A stretch of DNA of 64,000 bases from Spirosoma aureum (GCF_011604685.1 NZ_CP050063.1:2750501-2814500); one strand, 5' to 3'. Shown: positions 14,693-24,538, counted from the first letter of the stretch. Notes: generated by a model from the sequence alone, not told the origin. Program-made: numbers and translations.

Positions 14693-17224
14693 TTAAACGG
14701 TCATCTGTACCGTTTCGAAACTCAATTCACCCGCTTCATTCGTTACCAACCTAAGGTGAGAGCCTTTGCCGATCTCGCCCGACACAATCATGCGTGACAG
14801 CGGTCGGCGGAGTCGGTTCCGGATCACCCCCCGCAACGGTCGTGCACCATATTTGGGTGTGTAGCCTTCGAGTGCCAGTTGCTTGCGGGCTGCATCGTCG
14901 ATAGTGACCGTGATGCCTTGTTTATCAAGCATTTTGAGGAGCGATTTCAACTGAATATTGAAAATGCTCACAATTGCTTCTTCCGAAATGGGTTGGAAGG
15001 GTATGATTTCCGTTAGTCGTCCCAGGAATTCCGGACGGAAAAAACGCCCCATTATTTCCAGCAGATCGTTCGATGCAGCTATCTCACCCTTAGCGGCTTT
15101 TTCCACAACATAATCACTCCCAATGTTGGAGGTGAACAGGATGATTGCGTTCGAAAAATCACCCTCCCGGCCAAGCCGGTCGTGAAGCAAACCTTCATCC
15201 AGTATTTGCAGGAAAATATCGAATACCGATGGGTGCGCTTTTTCGATCTCATCGAATAGGACAACCGCAAAGGGCTGTTGCCGGATTTTGGTTACGAGCA
15301 AACCACCTTCTTCATAGCCAATGTAGCCCGGAGGGGCGCCATAGAGCAGGGCTGCCGAGTGTTCTTCCTTGAATTCCGACATATCAAACCGAATCAGGGC
15401 GCGCTCGTCGTTGAAAAGAAAGTCGGCCATTGATTTTGCCAGTTCGGTTTTGCCAGTTCCGGTTGGACCGGAGAAGAAAAACGAGCCAATCGGCTGTCCC
15501 GGTCGGCTAAGGCCCGATCGGTTTTCCAGAATGGCATCGGCAATGATCTTCACGGCATGATCCTGACCAACCACGCGTTGTTTCAGATGCTCATCCAGCG
15601 CCAGGAGTTTATCGCGCTCTTTCGACTGGATTTTGCCAAGCGGAATTCCGGTACGGTTCGCAACCACAGCCGCCACTTCGGCAGGTTCGACCTTATCCCG
15701 AACCTGTTCACTTAGAGCTTCGAGTTTCGTAAGTAAACTGGCCAGATGATCGGCCAGGGCATCAGGTACTTCAAATAAATCGGTATGCAGGTCTTCTTCA
15801 ACCTGACCGAGCAGCACAGGGCTTAGTCGGTTCTTCATCTGGCGCTCAAACCACCTAACGTTAGGCATATACGTCAAGGGGTCTGCTATGTCGGCATTTT
15901 TGCGTATATCGGCTAATTCGCCCCTCAGTCGGTCAATTTCGGGCTGAGTGGTTTCGGCAGCCATTTTCATGGCAGCCATCGTCCGGTCGATGAGGTCAAT
16001 GGCGGCATCAGGCAATCGTCGATCTTTCAGATATCGCTTGGCAAGACGAACGGTTTCAGCAACGGTTGTATCGGCAACACCGATCTGGTGATGCTTCTCG
16101 AATAACGGGAGAATGGTTTGCACCATCCGGGTAGCCGTTTGTTCGTCGGGCTCTTCAACGGCCAGCACTTCAAATCGGCGGGCAAAAGCCTCGTCTTTTT
16201 CGAGGTATTTGCGGTATTCGTCGTTGGTCGTTGCGCCGATAAGCGTCAGTTCGCCCCGCGCCAGTTCGGGCTTAAGCAGGTTCACCGTACCGACTGCACC
16301 TCCGTGAGGGTCCATCAGTACATGAATTTCGTCGATGAAGAGCAGAGCCCGGTCAAACTGTTTCAGATCGGCCAGAATTCCCTTAAGCCGGTCTTCGATT
16401 TCGCCCTTGTAGGATGCTCCGGCAATGAGCGATCCCATATCCAGTTGAAATAACTGGGCATTTTTAAGGTGCGGAGGAACATTGCCCGCTACAATCTGCT
16501 GAGCTAACCCTTCAACAAGTGCGGTTTTGCCCACGCCGGGTTCTCCCGTAATAATGACATTGGGTTTTAGCCTACGGCCCAGAATTTCGATCATCTGACG
16601 GGTTTCGCGATCGCGCCCAACAATAGGATCGAGTTTACCGTCACGAGCCGATGCTGTTCGGTCGGTGCAGAATTTAAATAGCGTTTTACCCGTTGCGCCC
16701 AAATCACCTGCTCCGTCTGAAACGGGGCTGTTACTGGCCTTCCCATTGCCTGCTGTACCTCCCGTTTGGCCATTGATAGCCTGCTGGAAGCCAACATCCT
16801 GCATGGCTTTTTCGAGCAGTTGATTCTCCGTCAGTGGAAAGGATTTAAGCTGGTCACGTGTGAAAGCCACATCGGGCTTGCACATGGCTGTAAGTACGGC
16901 CATTGGGGTTAGCTCGTGTTCCCCGAGTTTCATCCGCACCACATCCGACACTTCCATGAGCGCCTTGACCTGTGGGTCACCGGCGGGTTCCTGGGTTGTT
17001 CGGGCCGATTTCGGATAGCTTTCGACACGAATATCAGCCCAGTCGCGCAGATAGGGTACATCAACATCCCAGACGGTCAACTGCGAAGCCAGCCCAACGT
17101 CGTTATGAAGCAGTCCAGTTAGCAAATGTCCCGGCGAGAACGTCAGGTGCTGGTGTTCTCGCGCAATGGCCTGAGCAATGCTGACGGCGCGTCTTAATTC
17201 TTCAGTGTAAGCAAGGGTTAGCAT
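14693..17224 (-). CDS. clpV: ClpV (TssH), sheath-recycling AAA+ ATPase
   Basis: This 843-residue protein has a Clp N-domain (about residues 1-150) and two AAA+ modules. Walker A motifs are at 227-234 (GEPGVGKT) and 586-593 (GPTGTGKT), and Walker B motifs are near 294-300 (L-L-F-I-D-E-I) and 654-660 (V-V-L-F-D-E-I). A helical middle region separates the modules. ClpV removes contracted TssB/TssC sheath from the cell so it can be reused. The gene is the first of the T6SS block, and its upstream region carries two copies of the candidate operator motif. Confidence 0.93.
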   Translation of the reverse strand: MLTLAYTEELRRAVSIAQAIAREHQHLTFSPGHLLTGLLHNDVGLASQLTVWDVDVPYLRDWADIRVESYPKSARTTQEPAGDPQVKALMEVSDVVRMKLGEHELTPMAVLTAMCKPDVAFTRDQLKSFPLTENQLLEKAMQDVGFQQAINGQTGGTAGNGKASNSPVSDGAGDLGATGKTLFKFCTDRTASARDGKLDPIVGRDRETRQMIEILGRRLKPNVIITGEPGVGKTALVEGLAQQIVAGNVPPHLKNAQLFQLDMGSLIAGASYKGEIEDRLKGILADLKQFDRALLFIDEIHVLMDPHGGAVGTVNLLKPELARGELTLIGATTNDEYRKYLEKDEAFARRFEVLAVEEPDEQTATRMVQTILPLFEKHHQIGVADTTVAETVRLAKRYLKDRRLPDAAIDLIDRTMAAMKMAAETTQPEIDRLRGELADIRKNADIADPLTYMPNVRWFERQMKNRLSPVLLGQVEEDLHTDLFEVPDALADHLASLLTKLEALSEQVRDKVEPAEVAAVVANRTGIPLGKIQSKERDKLLALDEHLKQRVVGQDHAVKIIADAILENRSGLSRPGQPIGSFFFSGPTGTGKTELAKSMADFLFNDERALIRFDMSEFKEEHSAALLYGAPPGYIGYEEGGLLVTKIRQQPFAVVLFDEIEKAHPSVFDIFLQILDEGLLHDRLGREGDFSNAIILFTSNIGSDYVVEKAAKGEIAASNDLLEIMGRFFRPEFLGRLTEIIPFQPISEEAIVSIFNIQLKSLLKMLDKQGITVTIDDAARKQLALEGYTPKYGARPLRGVIRNRLRRPLSRMIVSGEIGKGSHLRLVTNEAGELSFETVQMTV

Positions 17225-17295
17225 GGTCTGGACGGTTTATTTTGCCCCAAACGTGGATTCAACTTACCGATTTGTTGCCCGTGGTCGGTGGTCGT

Positions 17296-17328
17296 TTGAG
17301 TGAATGGCGGTTTGATTGAGTGAACGGT
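17296..17328 (+). promoter_or_regulatory. Tandem candidate operator upstream of clpV
   Basis: Two 13-mers, TTGAGTGAATGGC (17296) and TTGAGTGAACGGT (17316), are in direct orientation 20 bp apart, about two helix turns. They lie 72-104 bp upstream of the clpV start in the 267-bp gap after the pseudo-caspase gene. The spacing is compatible with a dimeric regulator, for example a LytTR-type protein, but no such regulator is in the window. Confidence 0.4.
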
Positions 17329-17491
17329 CATAATTGCCTAACGATCAATAGATTTGTTACTCATTGATACAGGAAACAGCAACTATGTCTACAGACACTT
17401 TGTCTTAGTCGGTCGAATAGCGGTTGCAGAAAACAAAAAATAGTCAATTAGTCAGGGTAATGTATTGGTCCCGCAAACAACTTCGATCCCG

Positions 17492-18247
17492 CTAATTTTT
17501 CCGTCGAAAATAGAAATCGCTCGTTAGTGAGGTCGACTCCCAGGGTAGCTGCTTGTTGTTTGACTGTTTAATCACATGCGCCCGAACACTCTGAAACATC
17601 TGAATCAGAGTTTGATCAGGGATTGTCATTGCCTGTAACAAGGCTTCGGTATAGAGGCTGTTTCGGCCAGGGCTATCAACCAGAGCTTTGCCTGGTGCGG
17701 TTGAATAAGCCACGACAAAACCTAAAGGGGTATCTAACGAACGGGGCGAGTTACGGGCGTACATTGATTCAACAGGATTGGTGCGGTCGGCGTCGATCAG
17801 AATGATATTGACGGGTACTTTCGCAGCCGCCACTTCCTCGACGAGCTGACTAAGGGGCAGACACATGGACTTTATCGCGTCCGTTTTACTGAAGTCGGCG
17901 TCTATTGGTACCAGATACTCCTGATTTTCTGCCTGAATACCGCTCCCCGCGTAGTAAATCATGCCTACCTGATAGCCCTTTAGTTTAGCGCTGAATTCGC
18001 TGATCACCCGTTTCAGAAATGTCTTGTCGACATTTGTAAACAGCATGACTTCGAATCCTGCCTGTGGCAAAGCGACAGCCATATCGTTGGCATCGTTGAT
18101 CGCCTTGGGCAACGATGCCCCATTGGTGTAGTTGCCATTGCCGATGACCAACGCCAGTCGCTTTTCATGGGCCAGCCCCGAATTACCCGGTTGCGCAGGG
18201 CAATCCAGGGCAAAGCTGGCTACAAGCAGAAGGCATATAATTTTCAT
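17492..18247 (-). CDS. Secreted caspase homologue lacking both catalytic residues
   Basis: This 251-residue protein has a signal peptide (residues 1-18) and a C14/p20-type fold with the conserved L-A-L-V-I-G-N start. In the two active relatives nearby the catalytic dyad is Y-Y-A-G-H-G and L-D-A-C-R. Here these read Y-Y-A-G-S-G (Ser102 for His) and I-D-A-D-R (Asp154 for Cys). The frame is intact and the fold residues are kept, so it looks like a selected pseudo-enzyme, not decay. It lacks the N-terminal beta domain of its neighbours. It starts 27 bp after the active caspase stop, so the two are probably co-transcribed. A decoy, inhibitor or scaffold role is inference. Confidence 0.85.
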   Translation of the reverse strand: MKIICLLLVASFALDCPAQPGNSGLAHEKRLALVIGNGNYTNGASLPKAINDANDMAVALPQAGFEVMLFTNVDKTFLKRVISEFSAKLKGYQVGMIYYAGSGIQAENQEYLVPIDADFSKTDAIKSMCLPLSQLVEEVAAAKVPVNIILIDADRTNPVESMYARNSPRSLDTPLGFVVAYSTAPGKALVDSPGRNSLYTEALLQAMTIPDQTLIQMFQSVRAHVIKQSNNKQLPWESTSLTSDFYFRRKN

Positions 18248-18274
18248 GAAGGAATGAACAGTAGAAGAAGCGTA

Positions 18275-19423
18275 TCACTTGCGCCGGAAATAGAAATCGC
18301 CAGTTAGTGATGTTGACTCCCAGGGTAGTTGTTTGTTGTTCGATTGCTTAAGCACTTCGGCCCGAACCCGCTGAAAGAGCTGGGTCAGTGGTTGATCTGG
18401 AACTTGTAGTGCTTTTAACAAGGCGGCTGTATATAAGCCATTGCGGCCGTTCCCGTCGGCAGCCGTTCGGCCGGGCGAGGTAGCATAGGCAATCACCGAT
18501 CCAACAGGGGCATCCATTGTTGTAAGTCCAGTATTTTCACTACCTCCCCGGCTCCAGCTGCGTTCGAAAGGATTGTCGCGGCAGGCATCCAGCACCACAA
18601 TGTTGGTGCGCGTGCGGGCATCTTCCATTTTGGTCAGTATCCGGTCGGCCAGAAAACAGTCGTATTCTATTTCATTTTCACTTTCGGGTTTTGCGTCAAT
18701 CGGTACCAGGAAGTTGCGGCCTCTGCTCTGCACACCATGACCCGCATAATAGAACAATCCGACCTGGTAGTCCTTCAGTTTATTGCCGAATTCATCAATG
18801 GCCCGACGCATGGATCGAACGTCCATATTCGTGTGAATCATTACTTCAAAACCCACATTTTTAAGTGCTTCTGCCATATCATTGGCATCATTAGCCGGGT
18901 TGGTCAGGCGATTTGATGATGGATAGTCAGCGTTGCCAATCACCAACGCCAGCCGTTTTTCGGCAACAATTGCTGCGGGTTTGTCATACCTGATCAGGAA
19001 CGATTCAGACGTAATTCCTCCTTCATTTTGGGCTACCAGTTTAAGCCGGTTGTCGCCTTCCCGAAGCTGAACAGTTTGTGAAAGGGCCTGATCACACTCC
19101 TTTAGAACCCCGTCGGATTGTACTTTCAGCTCTCGACTGGCCTGCTGTAAGGCATCGTTTACAAACAGACTTAGTCGGGTTAGAGGCTTGCTGGTTTTAA
19201 TACATGCTTTTACAACAATTTCGTCGGTCTGAACTGTGCTGCTTTGCCCATCGCCCATTTGAAACGTGATCTGCGGAACATTGACCGTTTCGGGTGCGTA
19301 GAAACTTTGCGTATTTATTTTTTGGCGACTACTTCGAGAGGTTGAAATGCCAGGTTCCGATTCCTGTGCCTGTGCTGACTGCACGACCAGAAATCCGATG
19401 AAGAACAGTATAGTTAGTTTCAT
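18275..19423 (-). CDS. Secreted caspase-like peptidase (C14), module A
   Basis: The start at 19423 begins a clear signal peptide (MKLTILFFIG, ending near residue 20). The 382-residue product has an N-terminal beta-type domain (about residues 45-150) that ends in an R-Y-D-K-P segment, then a caspase-like domain. The catalytic pair is His229 in Y-Y-A-G-H-G and Cys281 in L-D-A-C-R. Known orthocaspase-type enzymes cleave after Arg or Lys, but cleavage here is untested. The first mature residues (R-S-S-R-Q-K-I) resemble those of the OmpA protein encoded just upstream. The gene lies between that OmpA gene and the pseudo-caspase. Confidence 0.87.
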   Translation of the reverse strand: MKLTILFFIGFLVVQSAQAQESEPGISTSRSSRQKINTQSFYAPETVNVPQITFQMGDGQSSTVQTDEIVVKACIKTSKPLTRLSLFVNDALQQASRELKVQSDGVLKECDQALSQTVQLREGDNRLKLVAQNEGGITSESFLIRYDKPAAIVAEKRLALVIGNADYPSSNRLTNPANDANDMAEALKNVGFEVMIHTNMDVRSMRRAIDEFGNKLKDYQVGLFYYAGHGVQSRGRNFLVPIDAKPESENEIEYDCFLADRILTKMEDARTRTNIVVLDACRDNPFERSWSRGGSENTGLTTMDAPVGSVIAYATSPGRTAADGNGRNGLYTAALLKALQVPDQPLTQLFQRVRAEVLKQSNNKQLPWESTSLTGDFYFRRK

Positions 19424-19509
19424 GATCTTGAGAGGGTTATTGTGTATTGGTCTGGCTAACATTGGTTTATGATCCGTTGGCCGTTCCTTTATTGTTAGCT
19501 AGCTGACTA

Positions 19510-20037
19510 TTATTGTTTCAATACATACATTTCTACACGCCGGTTTAGCTTTCGAGTCGTTTCGGTGCTATTACTGGCAATCGGGCGAGTCGGACCATAA
19601 CCACGTGTCGTAATGCGACTGGACGCAATGCCATTTTTTACTAAATAATCCTTCACTAAATCCACGCGTTTTTTCGAGAGCAGCACATTCTGGTCGAAAT
19701 CGCCCTGATTATCGGTATGGCCAGCCAACTCGATTTCAACAGTTGGCTTACTACGCATAAAAGCTACTAACTCTTCGAGCGCTGGCTGGGAACTAGGCAG
19801 GAATTCGGCCTGGCTCTGCACAAACTGTATGGCTTGCAATGGATTGGCCGCTTTCTCCTCCGATGGGTTTGTCCCTTTCGGTTTTTTCGACGATGCTGTT
19901 GGCTCAGGAACATAAAGGCTTTTAGTACTGATCTTCTGACGTACACTACGAGAGACCGAAACACCATCTCCCGATTCCTGCGCTTGCGCTGTAAATACAA
20001 GTAAAAGCCCGGCTAAGAAAAGTCCAATTAGTTTCAT
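19510..20037 (-). CDS. OmpA-family peptidoglycan-binding protein, module A
   Basis: The start at 20037 begins a signal peptide (MKLIGLFLAG) ending near residue 20. The mature N-terminus is short and the rest (about residues 65-175) is an OmpA-like domain with A-G-H-T-D-N-Q-G, a V-L-L-S-K-K-R segment and an I-T-T-R-G-Y-G-P end motif. OmpA domains bind peptidoglycan, so this protein could anchor the module to the wall. There is no beta-barrel part. Its first mature residues match the adjacent caspase (S-R-S-x-R-Q-K-I), suggesting a shared targeting or docking segment. Confidence 0.85.
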   Translation of the reverse strand: MKLIGLFLAGLLLVFTAQAQESGDGVSVSRSVRQKISTKSLYVPEPTASSKKPKGTNPSEEKAANPLQAIQFVQSQAEFLPSSQPALEELVAFMRSKPTVEIELAGHTDNQGDFDQNVLLSKKRVDLVKDYLVKNGIASSRITTRGYGPTRPIASNSTETTRKLNRRVEMYVLKQ

Positions 20038-20050
20038 CCTATTGAGCGGC

Positions 20051-20821
20051 TTAAAACGTATGCACCAGACCAACACCCATCGATTGGCTGGCAGGTCTGA
20101 TCTGCCAGGCAGTGCGTAGTTGATTTGGTCTACTATTCTGATTTGTTTTACGAACGACGGTATACACAATATTGGCGATGAGCAAGGCTGCCGTAGCCCC
20201 CGCTACGATGGTCACCGTTCCCCGACGGCTATCGATGTCTTTTCGTTTGTCTTCGGCAGTGTTCCATTCCGCCAGGGTATTGGCCACTGTTTTCTGGTTG
20301 TAGGCATCCACATCTTTGTTGAGCCCCGAAGCCAGCACAAACGTATAGGCTGCCAGACCACCCGTAGCGATCCAGCCAATAATGGGAAGCGGTGATTTTT
20401 TCTGTACGCTAACCACGGGAGCCGGCACGGGTGGTTTCGGTTTGGCCGTTGCTGGCCTGGTAACATTTACGCCCCGTACGAGCCGGATAATTACCTCAAC
20501 CTCTTCGTCGAGCTGGATCTTGTCACGGACAATGTCCCAGTAAATGGTTTTATTTCGACCAACCGTGATAGCTTTCCCAACATTGCCCGTAACAGAAATA
20601 GGTCGTAAACGTCGCCCTGATGCGGTTTCGATCTCGACGTAGAGTGAATCGCCGGGTTGTACACTCAGCAAGTCATATTGGATGACCAAACGCTTTGTTT
20701 TCTCGTCTGGCGAAATCCGGATGTTGGTTGCTTCCGACGGTGCCTGTTGTGCATGGACGGCCAGGCTGGTGAGCAGTATGACCAGAAAGGGAAACAGGCG
20801 ATGATATAAAACTCGATTCAT
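20051..20821 (-). CDS. Beta-sandwich protein with two membrane segments, module A
   Basis: The start at 20821 gives a signal peptide (MNRVLYHRLFPFLVILL) and 256 residues. A beta-type domain (about residues 30-115) contains a G-D-S-L-Y-V-E-I-E-T-A-S-G-R segment. A proline-rich linker follows, then two hydrophobic segments (about 148-163 and 198-217). It has a clear paralogue at 24603-25394 with the same layout. No known domain was recognised. It is encoded 13 bp before the OmpA gene and 35 bp after the FN3/Kelch lipoprotein. It may link an outer sensor to a membrane-bound caspase complex, but this is inference. Confidence 0.7.
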   Translation of the reverse strand: MNRVLYHRLFPFLVILLTSLAVHAQQAPSEATNIRISPDEKTKRLVIQYDLLSVQPGDSLYVEIETASGRRLRPISVTGNVGKAITVGRNKTIYWDIVRDKIQLDEEVEVIIRLVRGVNVTRPATAKPKPPVPAPVVSVQKKSPLPIIGWIATGGLAAYTFVLASGLNKDVDAYNQKTVANTLAEWNTAEDKRKDIDSRRGTVTIVAGATAALLIANIVYTVVRKTNQNSRPNQLRTAWQIRPASQSMGVGLVHTF

Positions 20822-20856
20822 AGTATTGAGTTGGCGTAGATGGTTATAGCGTGGTT

Positions 20857-23199
20857 TTAGGGGGTGAATTCCCACCAGTCAGCATTTCGAAGACCGAAGT
20901 AGGCTTTTGTGCCGACCCCAACACCGATACCAACGGTTCCTGTCGGGTTGTTGAGTGTAGATAATAAAGTTGGTGTGGCATTGGTTGTTAAATCCATCAC
21001 CCATGTGTTATGGCTACAGTCAATAATGTAAGCTTTGGAGCCTACTATAAATGCACAATTCTGCATACGTCCACCGCTATCATTACCACTCGAGCAATCA
21101 TTGAACGTATTGGGTAATAGCGCAACCTTCTTAAGGTCTTTTGTATCTAGATTGTAGGTCCATATTTGACGGGTATTAAAATAAGAGGCATAGGTAGGAC
21201 CAAAGCTTGAAGTATAAGCACTGGCTACCAGGCCCCCACCAAAATAGAGTATATTCCCATTCTGGAACGAAAAAGCACTTGAACGAGCAGCTGCATAGAT
21301 AACATCGTTAGTCAATCCCTTGTCATTGAAAGGAAAGCTAACTTCCCAAGTCCCGTTTCCTGTTGGGTCAAGCGCATACTGCGAATTATAGATATTGGTT
21401 AAACTTGGGTCGGTAGATGGTCCTCGGCCGAATAAAGAGTAGACGCGATTGTTATAAACGAAAGGAATACCGCCCGCCTGTTGATTGTAGATACCTTGCC
21501 CACCTGTTTTGGTCGCTGGAGGGTTCGATAACTGTCTCCACGAATCACCTGACGGATCGTATTCCCAGGCGTCAGGTGTATAACTCCCTTTGTTGGTCCC
21601 AAACAAGATATAGGCTTTATTATTTAGGACGGCTACTGTTGTTTCTGTTCGACCCGAACCCGGAAAGTCTTTCTTCTGTGTCCATAAATTAGTGGCCGGG
21701 TCATATTCATAGAGTTGCTTAAAGTAATAATACTCCGATGATGTTCCTGTTGACTGTGAACCCACGTAAACTTTACCATTGATAGTAAACATAGGATTGA
21801 ACACATAAGCCCGCTGTGTAGGCAAATTTGCTAGCTGACGCCAGTTCCCCCGTTGCCCAAACTTGGTCTGAAAACCAGCAAATTCTTTTGAAAATACAGT
21901 CTTACCTGTAGCATCTTTTGCAAAAGCCACGGCATAGTAAGGCGAATTTTCGGTTAGATCTTTTATCTCAAAATCAATTTTGCCGTTAGCTGGGGCAGCT
22001 GTAACAAATCGCCGTACGGGTGCGGCAGTACCGGCCATCAATGCGCTTATCTGATTCGGATCAGGTGTTAATACCATGCCATATTCAGTAACCGCAGCGG
22101 CCGGGTCTACAGTAAAACTGACCGTGGCGGATATATTGCCTAATTGTAGCGGCTTGGTATTGAGTAATGCCACTGTACTGACAGTTGGTGTCGCTGCTCC
22201 CGTCTTAAACTGCTTGACATCGCCGTAGATCGTAGTTCCAGCTCCATTGGTGGCATACGAACGGTAGTAATAGGTCGTGTTGGGTTGCAGATTACTAACA
22301 ATCAGGGAAACCGACGCCCCCGTAACGCCCGACGCAACGGCTTTGCTGTCAGCAATAGTTGGTGTCTGGCTGGTAGGTGAATACACGACTCCATACTCTT
22401 TCAGCGTAATCTGACTGGCATTGCTCACCTGAGCCTGCAAAACAGCCGAACTCGAAGACGGTGTGCCGACCGGGTCCTGTGTTTGAACGACCGGAGCTGG
22501 CTCGCCCGTTTTAATCTGCTTGGTATCACCATAGCTCACATCGCCCGTACTGGTGATGGCATAGGCCCGATAATAGTAGGTAGTATTTGGCTGTAGACTA
22601 GTAAGCGATACGGGTGTGGTTGCGCCCGTGGTGCCAGTAGCGAGTACTTTGGTGTCGGCTGTAGTGGGCTGTTGATTCGTTGTCGAATAAACGATACCAT
22701 ATTCTTTAAGGGTAACCGTGCCGGTATTCGTTACCTGCACCTGTACCTGAAAGGACGTTGCTCCCGGAGTTCCTACTAGATCAAGGGTTTTAACTTCGGC
22801 AATGACCGTCGCTGTCTTGAAGGATAACGTTTCCCCATAGCCAATCAGCCCCTTATTATTGATGGCATACGTACGGTAGTAATAGGTCGTGTTGGGTTGC
22901 AGACCGTTCAGCATGACCTGTGCACTACCACTGGTTCCGGTTGCAACTACTTTGGTATCGCTGGTTGTGGGTTGTTGATTGGATGTGGAATAGACAACGC
23001 CGAACTCCTGAAGAGTATTGGCACCTAAGGCTTCGATGACGCAATCGACCTGCACAGAAGTAGTAGCCGGACCAGAAGGAGCCGCTCCGGTTTTAACTTG
23101 TGGAATTAAATCATACGGATCGAGTTTCCACTTAGAGCAATTGACCAGCAACACGCCGACTGCCAATATAAGTAAGAGCTTTCGTAAAAGAGTAGGCAT
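20857..23199 (-). CDS. Lipoprotein with FN3-like repeats and a Kelch-type propeller
   Basis: This 780-residue protein has a lipobox (L-V-N-C, Cys21) and then three to four FN3-like repeats of about 95 residues up to about residue 330. Each repeat contains a L-Q-P-N-T-T-Y-Y-Y-R segment. A further beta domain follows, and then a Kelch-like propeller (about residues 440-780), seen as repeated N-x-x-Y and W-x-x-L segments. It should be anchored at the outer membrane and display a large binding surface. It is the first gene of module A. The residues right after its lipid-bound cysteine (S-K-W) match the propeller lipoprotein of module B. Confidence 0.8.
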   Translation of the reverse strand: MPTLLRKLLLILAVGVLLVNCSKWKLDPYDLIPQVKTGAAPSGPATTSVQVDCVIEALGANTLQEFGVVYSTSNQQPTTSDTKVVATGTSGSAQVMLNGLQPNTTYYYRTYAINNKGLIGYGETLSFKTATVIAEVKTLDLVGTPGATSFQVQVQVTNTGTVTLKEYGIVYSTTNQQPTTADTKVLATGTTGATTPVSLTSLQPNTTYYYRAYAITSTGDVSYGDTKQIKTGEPAPVVQTQDPVGTPSSSSAVLQAQVSNASQITLKEYGVVYSPTSQTPTIADSKAVASGVTGASVSLIVSNLQPNTTYYYRSYATNGAGTTIYGDVKQFKTGAATPTVSTVALLNTKPLQLGNISATVSFTVDPAAAVTEYGMVLTPDPNQISALMAGTAAPVRRFVTAAPANGKIDFEIKDLTENSPYYAVAFAKDATGKTVFSKEFAGFQTKFGQRGNWRQLANLPTQRAYVFNPMFTINGKVYVGSQSTGTSSEYYYFKQLYEYDPATNLWTQKKDFPGSGRTETTVAVLNNKAYILFGTNKGSYTPDAWEYDPSGDSWRQLSNPPATKTGGQGIYNQQAGGIPFVYNNRVYSLFGRGPSTDPSLTNIYNSQYALDPTGNGTWEVSFPFNDKGLTNDVIYAAARSSAFSFQNGNILYFGGGLVASAYTSSFGPTYASYFNTRQIWTYNLDTKDLKKVALLPNTFNDCSSGNDSGGRMQNCAFIVGSKAYIIDCSHNTWVMDLTTNATPTLLSTLNNPTGTVGIGVGVGTKAYFGLRNADWWEFTP

Positions 23200-23377
23200 G
23201 GACGAATGATCGTATTAACTTATTGTATATCAATTAATTGGGAACAAATATAGCTAACTGCCTGAACTATGACAATACCACTTTCACGGTATTTTTAGGG
23301 TAGAAATACGGGACTTGTTTCCCATTAAATCACCGGCGTATAGTTTAGGCATGGTCAGACTCGGTTTGAGGCTACAT

Positions 23378-24538
23378 TTATTTCCGTTGGAAATAAAAAT
23401 CACCGGTCAGAGAGGTCGACTCCCAGGGTAGTTGTTTATTGTTCGATTGCTTGAGCACTTCAGCCCTAACTTGCTGGAAAAGCTGAATGATGGTTTGATT
23501 CGGTTGCTGTAGCGCTTTTAGTAAAGCTGCCGTGTATAACCCGTTTCGCCCATTGCCATCGGCAGCTGTACGACCCGGCGAAGTTGCATAGGCAATTACA
23601 GAACCCATGGGGGCATTCATACTAGCCAGGCCCGTGTTATCTTTATCGTTGCCACGGCTCCAGCTACGATCCAGAGGATTATTCCGGCAGGCATCCAGTA
23701 CGACGATATTCGTACGCGTACGGGCATCTTCCATTTTGGTCAGAATGCGATTTGCATCAATGCATTCGTACTCAATCTCGTTTTTACTTTCGGGTTGGGC
23801 ATCAATCGGAACCAGGTAGTTGTTTCCATTATTCTGCACACCATGACCCGCATAATAGAACAATCCGACCTGATAATCGCGGAGCTTTTCGCCGAAATTG
23901 TTAATGGCCTGCCTCATTCCTTTATTATCGAGATTGGTAAAATGAAGCACTTCGAATCCTAATTTCTTCAAAGCCACTTCCATATCGTTGGCGTCATTAA
24001 CGGGGTTGGTCAATTTGTTGGCTCCCAGGTAACTCGCATTGCCGATAACAAGGGCCAGCCGTTTTTCGAGGACCAGTACGGGGGGCTTTTTGTAGGTAAC
24101 ATTCAGATTAGAAGCCACTTCTGCTCCGTCTGCCATGTAGGCTACCAGGCGCAGTTTGTTTTCACCTTCGATGAGCTGAACTGTCTGATTGAAGGCCTGC
24201 GGACAATCTTTGTCTCGTTCAACCCTAAGATCGCGCGCTTGTGTCTGCACTTTATCGTTTACCAACAGGCTATAGCGTACAACGGGTTTGGCCGAAGTGA
24301 CGCAGGCTTTTGCAATAAAAGTCGGTGATGAAACGGTCTGGTCAGCTTCCATATCGCTTTTCCAGTCGATACGCGATGCAACAGTTGGCGCCGGAGCAGT
24401 GGGGAACAGAGGCATTGTATTCAATCGCGTAGTCGGGCTCTGAAACGTAGCGACAGGCTTCGGCTCCGATGGGGTAGACTGTGCCAATAACGAACCGGCT
24501 ATCAACAAACCACAGATGGAAAATAAAAACGGTTTCAT
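23378..24538 (-). CDS. Secreted caspase-like peptidase (C14), module B
   Basis: This 386-residue protein has a signal peptide (MKPFLFSICGLLIAGSLLAQ), an N-terminal beta-type domain and a caspase-like domain with His232 in Y-Y-A-G-H-G and Cys284 in L-D-A-C-R. The N-terminal domain has the same L-x-V-N-D-K/A-x-Q pattern as the module A enzyme, and the C-terminal 80 residues are nearly the same in both. It is the last gene of module B, after the propeller lipoprotein and the beta-sandwich protein. Active peptidase function is inferred from the dyad. Confidence 0.87.
   Translation of the reverse strand: MKPFLFSICGLLIAGSLLAQSTPSEPKPVATFQSPTTRLNTMPLFPTAPAPTVASRIDWKSDMEADQTVSSPTFIAKACVTSAKPVVRYSLLVNDKVQTQARDLRVERDKDCPQAFNQTVQLIEGENKLRLVAYMADGAEVASNLNVTYKKPPVLVLEKRLALVIGNASYLGANKLTNPVNDANDMEVALKKLGFEVLHFTNLDNKGMRQAINNFGEKLRDYQVGLFYYAGHGVQNNGNNYLVPIDAQPESKNEIEYECIDANRILTKMEDARTRTNIVVLDACRNNPLDRSWSRGNDKDNTGLASMNAPMGSVIAYATSPGRTAADGNGRNGLYTAALLKALQQPNQTIIQLFQQVRAEVLKQSNNKQLPWESTSLTGDFYFQRK

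Noticed and set aside
17225..17491. Sigma54-type promoter upstream of clpV
   Set aside because: No GG-N10-GC pair with the right spacing on the minus strand was found.
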